From NCBI RefSeq assembly GCF_002019795.1, contig NZ_KV917381.1, positions 2,260,068 through 2,324,067 on the forward strand: DNA of 64,000 bases, in the 5' to 3' direction. This DNA is from Bacillus alkalicellulosilyticus. GTDB taxonomy: Bacteria; Bacillota; Bacilli; Bacillales; Bacillaceae_F. Numbering within the stretch: the first letter of the stretch is position 1; each line of letters begins with the position of its first letter. A program made the position numbers and the translations under genes. This document shows positions 52,803-60,581 of this stretch, piece by piece. A model generated the notes under the pieces. It did no database searches, was not told the DNA's origin, and saw nothing but the letters and a program-made list of their open reading frames with translations.

Positions 52803-53825
52803 TTATAATGTCACAATCTTTTTCGTTTGTTGCGATTCAAGAGCAGCAAGAATGACAGCTAATGATTTCATTCCTTCTTCACCTGAAATAGGATTGTCTG
52901 CCCCATTTAGACATTCAATAAAGTTGTCAATGACATGCGACGTTGTTTGACCGCCTTCATCGTTTGTTTGGATACCTTGTAATTCATATTTAACCGTTTC
53001 CCCATTTTTAAACTGAACAATTAAAGAGAAATTCGGGTCGTCTTCTAATCGTATTATTCCATTTTCTCCATAGATAACTGTTGAATTATCTTGAGCTGAC
53101 ACATAGGACCAACTTGCCGTTAATGTTCCAATAATGCCTGATGCTGTTTTCACAATACACACTGCATTATCATCTACTTGAGTATCCTCTTTCGCTTTTG
53201 TTTCTACCATGGCTCCAACTTCAACAAATTCCTCACCAAGGATATAACGCATTAAATCAGATTTATGTACCCCTAAGTCTCCCATAGCACCAATAAACGC
53301 TTCTTCCTTATTAAAGAACCAGCTCTCTCTACCATCAATACTCCAGCCCTCAGGTCCACCATGACCAAACGCCGTACGGAAGCTATAGATTTTTCCTAGT
53401 TCCCCATTTTCAATTATTTTTTTTGCTTTTGCATGGGAAGCAACGAAGCGTTGATTATGTGCAATCATTAATTGTTTCCCACTTTTTTCAGCTGAAGCAA
53501 TCATTGCATCGGCTTCTTCTTGGGATGTCGCCATTGGTTTTTCACAAAGTACATGCTTTCCTTGGTTTAATGCAGCAATTGAGACAGGTGCATGAAGATG
53601 ATTTGGTAAACACACACTCACCGCATCAATCTCATTAGATGCTACAAGTTCTTCATAGTTTGTGTATGCTTTTGCATTATATTGACTAGCAACTTCGTTA
53701 ACGCGTTCCTCAACTACATCACATACAGCAACAATTTCACAATTTTCATTTGCTGCATATTCAGGTAAATGTCTCTTTTGCGCAATACTTCCACAACCAA
53801 TAACACCAATTCTAATTTTACTCAT
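52803..53825 (-). CDS. Gfo/Idh/MocA-family sugar dehydrogenase
   Basis: 340 residues. The Rossmann motif RIGVIGCGSIAQKRHLPEY is at the N-terminus, and the catalytic motif EKPMATS (Lys about 95) follows. The C-terminal domain carries GDLGVHKSDLMRYILGE. Enzymes of this family oxidise inositols or glucose-derived sugars with NAD(P). It lies between two epimerases and all three follow a perfect cre-type box. AGGAGGAA precedes the ATG. Confidence 0.92.
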   Translation of the reverse strand: MSKIRIGVIGCGSIAQKRHLPEYAANENCEIVAVCDVVEERVNEVASQYNAKAYTNYEELVASNEIDAVSVCLPNHLHAPVSIAALNQGKHVLCEKPMATSQEEADAMIASAEKSGKQLMIAHNQRFVASHAKAKKIIENGELGKIYSFRTAFGHGGPEGWSIDGRESWFFNKEEAFIGAMGDLGVHKSDLMRYILGEEFVEVGAMVETKAKEDTQVDDNAVCIVKTASGIIGTLTASWSYVSAQDNSTVIYGENGIIRLEDDPNFSLIVQFKNGETVKYELQGIQTNDEGGQTTSHVIDNFIECLNGADNPISGEEGMKSLAVILAALESQQTKKIVTL

Positions 53826-53896
53826 TTTAATTTCCTCCTCATGTTTACCTTTTTATTTTTGAGTTCACATATTCTACACATGTAACCGAATTCATT

Positions 53897-54655
53897 TTAT
53901 TTAGTGAAATTTTCCTTTAAATAATTAATACTGATTTGAGCACTTTCTAAAGCTGTTTTTCTTGTTTGGTCTTGTTCTACAACCCAGTATTCAACACCAG
54001 ATTGTTCCCCGAACTGAATAATACTAGCCAAATCAATTCCACCAGTTCCTAGCTCAGCGAAGAATTGCTCCCCATCGGTTGTCATGTCCTTTAAGTGGAT
54101 AAGTGGTGTTCTTCCTTCGTATTTTTTCAACCAGTCTACAGGATTTTCACCAGCTTTACGTAACCAGTAAACATCAAGTTCTGCTTTCACTAGTTCAGGA
54201 TCGGAATCTTCTAAAAGAATATCTAATCCTTTTCTACCTTCGTGACTTTCTAGTTCAAATGCATGATTGTGGTAGCTGAATGTTACACCAGCGGCTGTAC
54301 ACTTTTCACCGAATGCATTTAATTTTTTTGTAAGCTCTTCATAGTTACTTGGGTCTTTTAATTCCTCAGGTAAGTTAGGTAAAATAATATGCGGACTACC
54401 AATGGCTTTTTGATAATCAATGACCCCATCAATGTTATCATCTAACATTTCAAGTGAAACATGGCTCCCCGACACCGTTAAATGTAAATCATCAAGAATT
54501 GCCTTTAATTCAAAAGCTGATAAATCACCCCAAAATCCAGCAAATTCAACAGCATCATATCCTAACTCTGCAACCTTCTTTAACGTTCCCACAAAATCTT
54601 TACTCGTTTCCTCACGTAATGTGTAAAGCTGAATGGATATTGGTTTTGTTATCAT
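53897..54655 (-). CDS. Sugar phosphate isomerase/epimerase
   Basis: 252 residues from ATG 54655. ISIQLYTLREETSKDFVGTL opens a TIM barrel of the AP endonuclease 2 fold, with YDAVEFAGFWG, SYHNHAFELES, AELDVYWLRKAG, IHLKDMT and WVVEQDQTRK. It is the first gene of the cluster; the substrate is probably a keto-sugar, as its homologues are often annotated only to family level. A perfect LacI/CcpA-type palindrome lies 56 bases upstream. Confidence 0.87.
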   Translation of the reverse strand: MITKPISIQLYTLREETSKDFVGTLKKVAELGYDAVEFAGFWGDLSAFELKAILDDLHLTVSGSHVSLEMLDDNIDGVIDYQKAIGSPHIILPNLPEELKDPSNYEELTKKLNAFGEKCTAAGVTFSYHNHAFELESHEGRKGLDILLEDSDPELVKAELDVYWLRKAGENPVDWLKKYEGRTPLIHLKDMTTDGEQFFAELGTGGIDLASIIQFGEQSGVEYWVVEQDQTRKTALESAQISINYLKENFTK

Positions 54656-54710
54656 TATAAAAACCCCTTTCTTCAAATAGTGTTTCTATTTTTGTAAATG
54701 AACAATCAAC

Positions 54711-54724
54711 TGTAATCGATTACA
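54711..54724 (-). promoter_or_regulatory. Perfect cre/LacI-type operator
   Basis: TGTAATCGATTACA is a full palindrome matching TGWAANCGNTNWCA at every position. It lies 56 bases before the first epimerase. It may be bound by CcpA or by a local LacI-type regulator not in the window. Confidence 0.7.
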
Positions 54725-55075
54725 TTTATCCTTTGAAAAAATAACTTTACCCAAATGATAAATGTATGGAATTATGTATTCGCTATCATTTTATCATGAC
54801 TACAAAACTTTTTTGATTAGCTTTCCACCACCTTTTATAAATAATATGAATCGCCATCAACAAGTTGACGATTCATCACTAGCTTCATTATACAGGATAC
54901 CTAATAGGTAGAGTCAATGAAGTTTTTCTTTTCATTTTCGACAAAAAAATAACATGTACACTTAAATCTAGAACAACAATGTTAGATTACTATAAAAAAA
55001 TATTTCAGTAAAGGAATTTAAACTAAAAAAAAGGAAATACATGAAATTATAACTACCCAAACTCCCCGTTCAGGA
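54725..55075. other. Gene-free interval between sugar cluster and kinase
   Basis: No reading frame is supported. It contains a hairpin ATGAATCG / CGATTCAT (54846-54876), which may end the kinase transcript, and a TTTGTCGAAAA sequence on the minus strand (54935-54945) matching a Spo0A box. The rest is A/T-rich. Confidence 0.5.
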
Positions 55076-57877
55076 TTAAATGTCTTGCGGCAAGCGAATT
55101 TCTACTACTGTTCCTTTATTTTCAGCACTCGAAAAATTCATTCTCCCTTTATGTTCTCTGATGATTTGAAAGCAAACAACTAATCCTAAACCTGTCCCTT
55201 TTTCCTTACTCGTAAAAAACGGCTTCCCTAAATATTGCAATTGTTCATTTGTCATGCCTTTTCCATTGTCGGTGATGGTAATTAGGACTTCTTTATTTAC
55301 TTCACGTCCTACAACAGTAATTTTCCCACCTGATGGCATGGCTTCCATACTATTTTTTAATAAGTTTATAAATACTTGTTTTAATTGATTCGGGTCTGCT
55401 TGAATACTAGAGATTGGTTGTTCAAGTTCAACTTCAAGTATGACATTCCGAAGGTTTGCCTCTGGGGCAAGTAAAGTATTTATATCATTTATTATATCTT
55501 CAATATGAACTTCTTTAAGTTTCATAGACTGTGGTTTACCAAGAGTTAGGAATTCATTAATGATATTTTCAATTCGAATAAATTCATTACCAATTACATC
55601 AAAATACTCAGGTTTACTAATTCCTTGTTTAAATAACTGAAAGAAACCCTTAATAGAAGTAAGCGGATTACGAATTTCATGAGCAACGCCAGAAGCTAAT
55701 TCTCCTACTAAAGACAATTTTTCTGATTGTGATAACAACTCTTCCGCTTTTCGTTTTTCAGTAATGTCACGAGCTACGGATACTAAATGTTCAACTTCAC
55801 CCTGGTCATTTACTATCGGAGTGAGCAATATTTCAAATTGTCTCCAATCATCATTCTTTTTTAAGCGTAATTCAGTTTGAAAAGGTTCTTTGTTCGTTGT
55901 CAATTTATCTACTATCGTTATATTAGCAATCCGGTCATCTGGATGTATGTGTCGAAGATATTGGTACCCTAGGAATTGTTCAGGTGTAATATCTAGAACA
56001 GATTCATGAGATGGGGAAACAAAATTAATTGCTCCTTTATTGTCCATGATTGTAATTAAATCCGTCATATTGTCTGTTATTAATTTATATTTTCGTTCAC
56101 TGTCTTTTAATGCTAGCTTTGCCTTTTTCCGCTCTGTGATATCAACACATGACCCTATAATTTCAACGACTTTGCCCCCACGTATTACTGGATTAAGAGC
56201 CGTTAAAAAGTGAATATCATTGACCTGTACTTCATAAGAAACTTTTTCTTGCCTATCCCAAGCCCTTTGATAATATTTTATTTTTTTTGTAGCTATGTCT
56301 TTAGGATAAAAATCATACACTGTTTTCCCGACGACCTGGTTTGGAATGAACCCTAATCGATAAAGCAAATCACCGTCACATAATGTATGAATGAACGAGT
56401 CTTTTATTTTTTTAAACTTAAAAATCATACCTTGTTGAAGTCTAATCGTTTCTTGCAGTTCTTTTTTCGCAAGACGTATTAATTCTTCAGCCCACATTCT
56501 ATCATTGATATCCTTTGATAATCCAAAGTCAGCTGTTAATCTTTCAATGTCTTTTGCATGTCGACAGATTTGGTCCTTTGGTAATGGCGTACTAAAAAAG
56601 TAGCCTTGAGCTTCGTCACATAAATACTGCTGTAAAAATAACAATTGTTCTTTCGTTTCAATTCCTTGAGCACACACTTTCATATTTAAATTATGTGCCA
56701 TTGATATAATAGCCTTAACAACCATTTCATTGTCAGGATTATCTATTTCTTTAACAAACGTTTCATCTATTTTAAGCGAATCTACAGGAAATTTAATTAA
56801 ATAGTTTAACGAACTAAACCCACTTCCAAAGTTATCAATCGCGATTTGTACACCTAGCTGTTTTAACTGTTGCAGCGTTACAATAGTACGTTCTGCATCG
56901 GCTGTCATACTTTCTGTGATTTCAAGTTCTAAACATTGTGGCTTTATTCCAGTTTGATTAATGGCGTTTCTAACCACATCCACCAAATTTGATTGAGCAA
57001 ATTGTTGAATGGATAGATTAACGGAAACGACAAGATTTCCGTAGCCCGCTTCTTCCCACACTTTCCATTGCTTACAAGCTGATAGTATAACCCATTCACC
57101 AATTGGTATAATCAAGCCAGCTTCTTCTGAAATGGGTATGAACTCATTTGGCGAAATTTGTCCCCATTCTGGATGGATCCAACGAATCAAAGCTTCGACT
57201 CCAGTAATTTTCCCCGTTTTTAAGTTAATTTTGGGCAAATAATGAAGAGTAAATTGTTCATTTTTAATCGCTTTATGTAGTTCCATTTCGATTTCTAATG
57301 GATTATATTTTTGCTCATCGTTGTATGAATAATATTTAAATGTGTTTTTACCAGCCTTTTTAGACTGATACATTGCAAAATCAGCATGTTTGATTAACAG
57401 TTCTCCGGAATCACCATCATCAGGATAAATACTTATCCCGATACTAGGTGATGTATATATATCATAATTTTTAATTTGGAACGAAGGAGATAACACGTCT
57501 AATATTCGAGCAGCGACTTTTCCGGCTATTTCTCTATCTGCATTATCTAATAAGACAATGAACTCGTCTCCACCTTGTCTAAAAACGATGTCTCTATCAA
57601 ACACAGATGCTTTTAATCTTTCAGTGACTTGTATTAATAACACATCCCCAGTGCTATGACCTAGAGTATCATTTATCACTTTAAATCGATCTAAATCTAT
57701 GAATAAGATAGCAATCCGTTGATTCTTAATTTTAGCTATTTTTAATTCTTCAGAAAGACGGACGTTCAACATATTACGATTAGGAAGACCTGTTAAGTAA
57801 TCGTGATAAGCCATATGATGGGACAATTCCTCTGCTTGGATTTCATTTGTTCCGTCTTCATTTTTATACTTATTCAT
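55076..57877 (-). CDS. GGDEF-EAL-PAS-PAS-histidine kinase fusion
   Basis: 933 residues. Order: GGDEF domain (about 20-180; RQGGDEFIV, intact GGDEF at 102-106), EAL domain (about 195-440; GVEALIRW), two PAS domains (about 480-580, ending GSCVDITERKK, and 590-710), HisKA with VAHEIRNPLTSIKGFF (His 733), and HATPase with QVFINLLKNSMEAM, TDNGKGM and GTGLGLVV. There is no membrane segment. In the EAL part the DDFG motif is DNFG (N349) and the AEG motif is AQG (Q404), so phosphodiesterase activity is doubtful. The kinase half matches KinA-type sporulation kinases. The gene lies behind a c-di-GMP riboswitch. Confidence 0.93.
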   Translation of the reverse strand: MNKYKNEDGTNEIQAEELSHHMAYHDYLTGLPNRNMLNVRLSEELKIAKIKNQRIAILFIDLDRFKVINDTLGHSTGDVLLIQVTERLKASVFDRDIVFRQGGDEFIVLLDNADREIAGKVAARILDVLSPSFQIKNYDIYTSPSIGISIYPDDGDSGELLIKHADFAMYQSKKAGKNTFKYYSYNDEQKYNPLEIEMELHKAIKNEQFTLHYLPKINLKTGKITGVEALIRWIHPEWGQISPNEFIPISEEAGLIIPIGEWVILSACKQWKVWEEAGYGNLVVSVNLSIQQFAQSNLVDVVRNAINQTGIKPQCLELEITESMTADAERTIVTLQQLKQLGVQIAIDNFGSGFSSLNYLIKFPVDSLKIDETFVKEIDNPDNEMVVKAIISMAHNLNMKVCAQGIETKEQLLFLQQYLCDEAQGYFFSTPLPKDQICRHAKDIERLTADFGLSKDINDRMWAEELIRLAKKELQETIRLQQGMIFKFKKIKDSFIHTLCDGDLLYRLGFIPNQVVGKTVYDFYPKDIATKKIKYYQRAWDRQEKVSYEVQVNDIHFLTALNPVIRGGKVVEIIGSCVDITERKKAKLALKDSERKYKLITDNMTDLITIMDNKGAINFVSPSHESVLDITPEQFLGYQYLRHIHPDDRIANITIVDKLTTNKEPFQTELRLKKNDDWRQFEILLTPIVNDQGEVEHLVSVARDITEKRKAEELLSQSEKLSLVGELASGVAHEIRNPLTSIKGFFQLFKQGISKPEYFDVIGNEFIRIENIINEFLTLGKPQSMKLKEVHIEDIINDINTLLAPEANLRNVILEVELEQPISSIQADPNQLKQVFINLLKNSMEAMPSGGKITVVGREVNKEVLITITDNGKGMTNEQLQYLGKPFFTSKEKGTGLGLVVCFQIIREHKGRMNFSSAENKGTVVEIRLPQDI

Positions 57878-57900
57878 ACAATCACGTCCTATCTCATTAT

Positions 57901-57930
57901 AAAAAGACCATTCTCAGTTAGAGAATAGTC
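57901..57930 (-). terminator. Riboswitch terminator before the fusion gene
   Basis: GACTATTCTC / GAGAATGGTC with five T follows the aptamer. The 5' arm also pairs in an alternative hairpin GAATAGTC / GACTATTC (57923-57946), which is mutually exclusive with this terminator. Confidence 0.85.
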
Positions 57931-57946
57931 TTTCAATAGACTATTC
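57923..57946 (-). promoter_or_regulatory. Antiterminator hairpin of the c-di-GMP riboswitch
   Basis: GAATAGTC-tattgaaa-GACTATTC is a perfect 8-bp stem. Its 5' arm abuts the aptamer P1 3' strand and its 3' arm is shared with the terminator, giving a clear switch. Confidence 0.75.
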
Positions 57947-58030
57947 GGTAACCCGGCGATCATAGCTTCTAGCGTTAGACCCGTAGCTTTGCGTCCTTAT
58001 CTTTCAATAAGTTTGCCTTTATCGTAGTAA
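57947..58030 (-). promoter_or_regulatory. Class I c-di-GMP riboswitch (GEMM-I)
   Basis: On the minus strand the aptamer reads GGCAAAC, a P2 hairpin with GAAA tetraloop, GGACGCAAAGC, the tetraloop receptor UCUAAC...UAUGAU, and GCCGGGUUACCG. These are the conserved parts of GEMM-I. G before CAAA favours c-di-GMP over cGAMP. The gene downstream makes c-di-GMP, so feedback control is likely. Confidence 0.92.
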
Positions 58031-58057
58031 TCTGTCCGTTTTTATAGCTCCAAAATG

Positions 58058-58086
58058 ATTATAAACCCAATTGATTTCTTCAACAA
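58058..58086 (-). promoter_or_regulatory. SigA-type promoter for the riboswitch transcript
   Basis: On the minus strand TTGTTG (58086-58081), 17 bases, TATAAT (58063-58058). The start would lie about 20 bases before the aptamer. No other gene occupies 58087-58303. Confidence 0.65.
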
Positions 58087-58303
58087 TAAGTAAATTTGTC
58101 ATGATATAGTAAACAGAGGAGAATCACGTCAAATGACATCGAAATATAAACACATAATTAGATATTATTTCATGAGGCTTTAGTAGTGTATTTGTTATAT
58201 CATTACTAATAATACCATATAATGGACAAATATCAACATATTAATGAACATCAAAAAAAATACTAGGTCATAACTCCTTTTTTCAAACATTCTTCATTGG
58301 GAT

Positions 58304-58364
58304 GAGACAAAACTATTGATAAAGGCCTGAACAACAGGTGAATAACTTTTTTTGTCCAGGTCTC
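58304..58364. repeat. Hairpin repeat (GAGACAAAA family) after the DNA glycosylase gene
   Basis: GAGACAAAA and TTTTTTTGTCCAGGTCTC form the outer arms, and CCTG-aacaa-CAGG a small inner hairpin. It ends at the stop of the leftward gene at 58364. Confidence 0.55.
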
Positions 58365-58957
58365 TACCACTTTCTTGAAATAAAGCGATTCCCACTTATC
58401 CAAAATCTCCACAGATAATCTTTGGCTTCTCCACTATTATCAATACCTATTCTAGTACCGCTCGATACCTGTTGGACATCAATACCTTCACATATATATA
58501 AAGGCTTTTCACTAAATGAACGACCGTAATCGTCTTTCACAATCCCTAACGCTTTTGTCAATTTGCCTGGACCATTTGTTAAGTCCACCTCTTTTTTGAC
58601 AAAACCTCTCCTCTTATGCATGAGCTCTATACCAGAGCATGGCTCAATTGCTCTAATTAAAATCGCTTCAGGTTGCCCAACTTGTCCGCTTACGACATTA
58701 ACTAGACAATGGGTATGCATCACATATGTATAAACCAATCCAGGTTTTCCAAACATAACTTCAGTCCTGGCTGTTCTACGATTACCGTAACTATGAGCTG
58801 CCCTATCACCAGGTCCAATGTAGGCCTCTGTTTCCACAATCCAGCCAGAGCAAAGACCCTCTTTTGTTTCTTTTACAAGTAGCTTTCCAAGTAATTGTTG
58901 CGCAAGCTCCAATGTGCTTTCTGTATAAAAACTTTCGGGCAAAGGACTATTCACCAT
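58364..58957 (-). CDS. yxlJ: DNA-3-methyladenine glycosylase (AAG/MPG family)
   Basis: 197 residues. Family sequences are LAQQLLGKLLV, IVETEAYIGPGDRAAHSYGNRRT with the catalytic Glu, MFGKPGLVYTYVMHTHCLVNVV, and LTNGPGKLTKALGI. It removes 3-methyladenine and hypoxanthine from DNA as the first step of base excision repair. GGTGGTGAC precedes the ATG. Length matches Bacillus subtilis YxlJ (196 aa). A small gene lies 80 bases to its right on the same strand. Confidence 0.94.
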   Translation of the reverse strand: MVNSPLPESFYTESTLELAQQLLGKLLVKETKEGLCSGWIVETEAYIGPGDRAAHSYGNRRTARTEVMFGKPGLVYTYVMHTHCLVNVVSGQVGQPEAILIRAIEPCSGIELMHKRRGFVKKEVDLTNGPGKLTKALGIVKDDYGRSFSEKPLYICEGIDVQQVSSGTRIGIDNSGEAKDYLWRFWISGNRFISRKW

Positions 58958-59037
58958 GTCACCACCACAAATACAATAAACTGACTCAGGAAGAAAGAGT
59001 TCATCACTGAGCCAGCGTTATTATGTCATTCTTCTAC

Positions 59038-59337
59038 CTATCTGTTTTGTAAATATGTCGAAATCGCATCTTTGACGTGCTCTGTTTCGTTCTCACTAGG
59101 ATGAATGATAAAATGGTCTCCTTGTAATTCAGCGGTTACACCTTTTATCCCTTGACGATTGATGAAATCAAGGACATCATCAACCTTTTCGTTTTGGGTT
59201 AACAACGTTTTTTTTCCTATATATTCTTCGTTTACATAAATATCATAACTGTCATGTGGTGACTTTGTTACTCCATCATTATCTGAACCACCAAAAAACG
59301 GGAATAACATGTTTCCATTTGTGTTTCCATTATTCAA
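59038..59337 (-). CDS. Hypothetical protein, 99 aa
   Basis: TTG start at 59337, ten bases after GGAG (an in-frame ATG is at residue 10). The N-terminus is Asn/Gly-rich (MNNGNTNGNMLFPFFGGSDN), then a globular part with YDIYVNEEYIGKKTLL and VDDVLDFINRQGIKGVTAEL. No signal or membrane segment. I do not recognise the family; it is typical of small conserved Bacillus proteins. Confidence 0.75.
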   Translation of the reverse strand: MNNGNTNGNMLFPFFGGSDNDGVTKSPHDSYDIYVNEEYIGKKTLLTQNEKVDDVLDFINRQGIKGVTAELQGDHFIIHPSENETEHVKDAISTYLQNR

Positions 59338-59455
59338 TGCGTTTCAACTCCTATCCTCTTTTTATGGTTAGTATGCTGCACAATCTTGCTTATTAACCAA
59401 ATATAATGAAGGAACGGAATTTTTTTTGTGTAGGGATTTTAGTGAGATGGAGTAT

Positions 59456-59701
59456 TTAATCGATTAGAGCTTTTTGAAGGTCTTCAATGGCATGATTAGA
59501 GTCTTTCCCTTGTGCATGTATCGTAATAACCCCTTTAAAACCTTGAAGGATGCATGTACTTAATATACTTTTTGCATTTACCTTCTTATTTTCATATTCA
59601 ATTAGAATATAGCTCTCAAATTGATTTGCTTTTGTCACTAGGGTTATAATTTTATTGTAATTCAAACTTCGGGTAAGCAAATAAGTAAGTGTTTGATTCA
59701 T
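59456..59701 (-). CDS. HPr/Crh-like small protein without active-site His
   Basis: 81 residues. The segment NKKVNAKSILSTCILQGFKG aligns with the HPr/Crh regulatory Ser46 region (VNAKSIMG), and the C-terminal ITIHAQGKDSNHAIEDLQKAL matches the HPr end. At the position of HPr His15 (GLHARPA) this protein reads SLNYNKI, so it cannot take part in phosphotransfer through His. The conserved Ser may be phosphorylated by HPr kinase, as in Crh. GGAGG precedes the ATG. Role unknown. Confidence 0.8.
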   Translation of the reverse strand: MNQTLTYLLTRSLNYNKIITLVTKANQFESYILIEYENKKVNAKSILSTCILQGFKGVITIHAQGKDSNHAIEDLQKALID

Positions 59702-59821
59702 TTTTTATACACCTCCTTATGCAAAAGCTTTCCTTAATCTTACATAACATAAAACGCTATAACTATAAGATAGGTATAAAATATAACAAGTAAATTTTAA
59801 TTTAAAAAAGGTGGTTTTATA

Positions 59822-60307
59822 GTGGAATACTTGTGGTGGGTACTCATCATCATTTTTTTCATCGTAAGTTTTGTCGGACTTGTTTATCCGGTCATTCCAT
59901 CCGTGGTAATGATTTGGGGTGGTGTTTTACTTTACTTCTTCTTCGTTGAAGCGGACGATGTAGGCTGGTTAACATGGGCAACGCTTATCATCTTAACAGG
60001 AGTATTGTTTATTACAGATTTCGTTGCCAACCAATACTTTGTAAAAAGATATGGAGGTTCCACTTGGGGTATGAGGGCCGCAACAATAGGATTAATCATA
60101 GGCTGTTTTGTATGGCCTCCTTTTGGAATATTAATTATTCCGTTCGCCCTCGTATTCCTTACAGAGTGGTATCAAAATAAGGACATCTCATTTTCCCTCA
60201 AGGTCGCTCTTGGAACTCTCTTTGCTTTCTTAAGTGGGACTTTTGCCAAAGCAATCATTCAACTTGTAATCATCATTGTCTTCTTTATTGATATCTTTGT
60301 ATTGTAA
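59822..60307 (+). CDS. DUF456 family membrane protein
   Basis: 161 residues, GTG start seven bases after AAGGTGG. Five or six hydrophobic helices with the sequence LVYPVIPSVVMIWGGVLLYFF, then FVANQYFVKRYGGSTWGMRAA, typical of DUF456. Glycine-zipper-like repeats lie in the helices. Function unknown. It is monocistronic and ends at a strong terminator shared with the gene on the opposite strand. Confidence 0.88.
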   Translation: MEYLWWVLIIIFFIVSFVGLVYPVIPSVVMIWGGVLLYFFFVEADDVGWLTWATLIILTGVLFITDFVANQYFVKRYGGSTWGMRAATIGLIIGCFVWPPFGILIIPFALVFLTEWYQNKDISFSLKVALGTLFAFLSGTFAKAIIQLVIIIVFFIDIFVL

Positions 60308-60316
60308 AAAAAAGAT

Positions 60317-60351
60317 GTGGGACAAAAGGTTAAAGCAACCTTTTGTCCCAC
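60317..60351. terminator. Bidirectional terminator (GTGGGACAAAAGG repeat family)
   Basis: A perfect stem GTGGGACAAAAGGTT / AACCTTTTGTCCCAC lies between convergent genes. The arm sequence recurs at 14.5, 31.6 and 51.6 kb. Confidence 0.88.
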
Positions 60352-60360
60352 CCCCTATGT

Positions 60361-60567
60361 TTAATTTACTTTATCATACTTTGAGTGGTTAATTACAGTC
60401 CGTGCTAATGTACCATTTTTCATTTTTCGATTCAACTCAACTGCCACTGAGTTCGTGTATACAGCAATAACTTTTGCTTTTTCTCCTTTTTCTTGACCTT
60501 TATTTATTTGGACAGTGTCACCAATTTCGATTTCGGGTTGATTTTCATTTTGAATTTCCTCTGCCAT
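60361..60567 (-). CDS. YkvS-like DUF2187 family protein
   Basis: 68 residues from ATG 60567; an earlier ATG abuts GGGAGG, this one is nine bases away. IEIGDTVQINKGQEKGEKAKVIAVY and LARTVINHSKYDKV match the small beta-barrel DUF2187 proteins of Bacillus. It resembles KOW/SH3-like domains and may bind nucleic acid or protein, but no role is established. It lies 14 bases after the stop-less upstream gene pair region, likely cotranscribed with the esterase gene. Confidence 0.85.
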   Translation of the reverse strand: MAEEIQNENQPEIEIGDTVQINKGQEKGEKAKVIAVYTNSVAVELNRKMKNGTLARTVINHSKYDKVN

Positions 60568-60581
60568 TTTGCCCATCCTCC

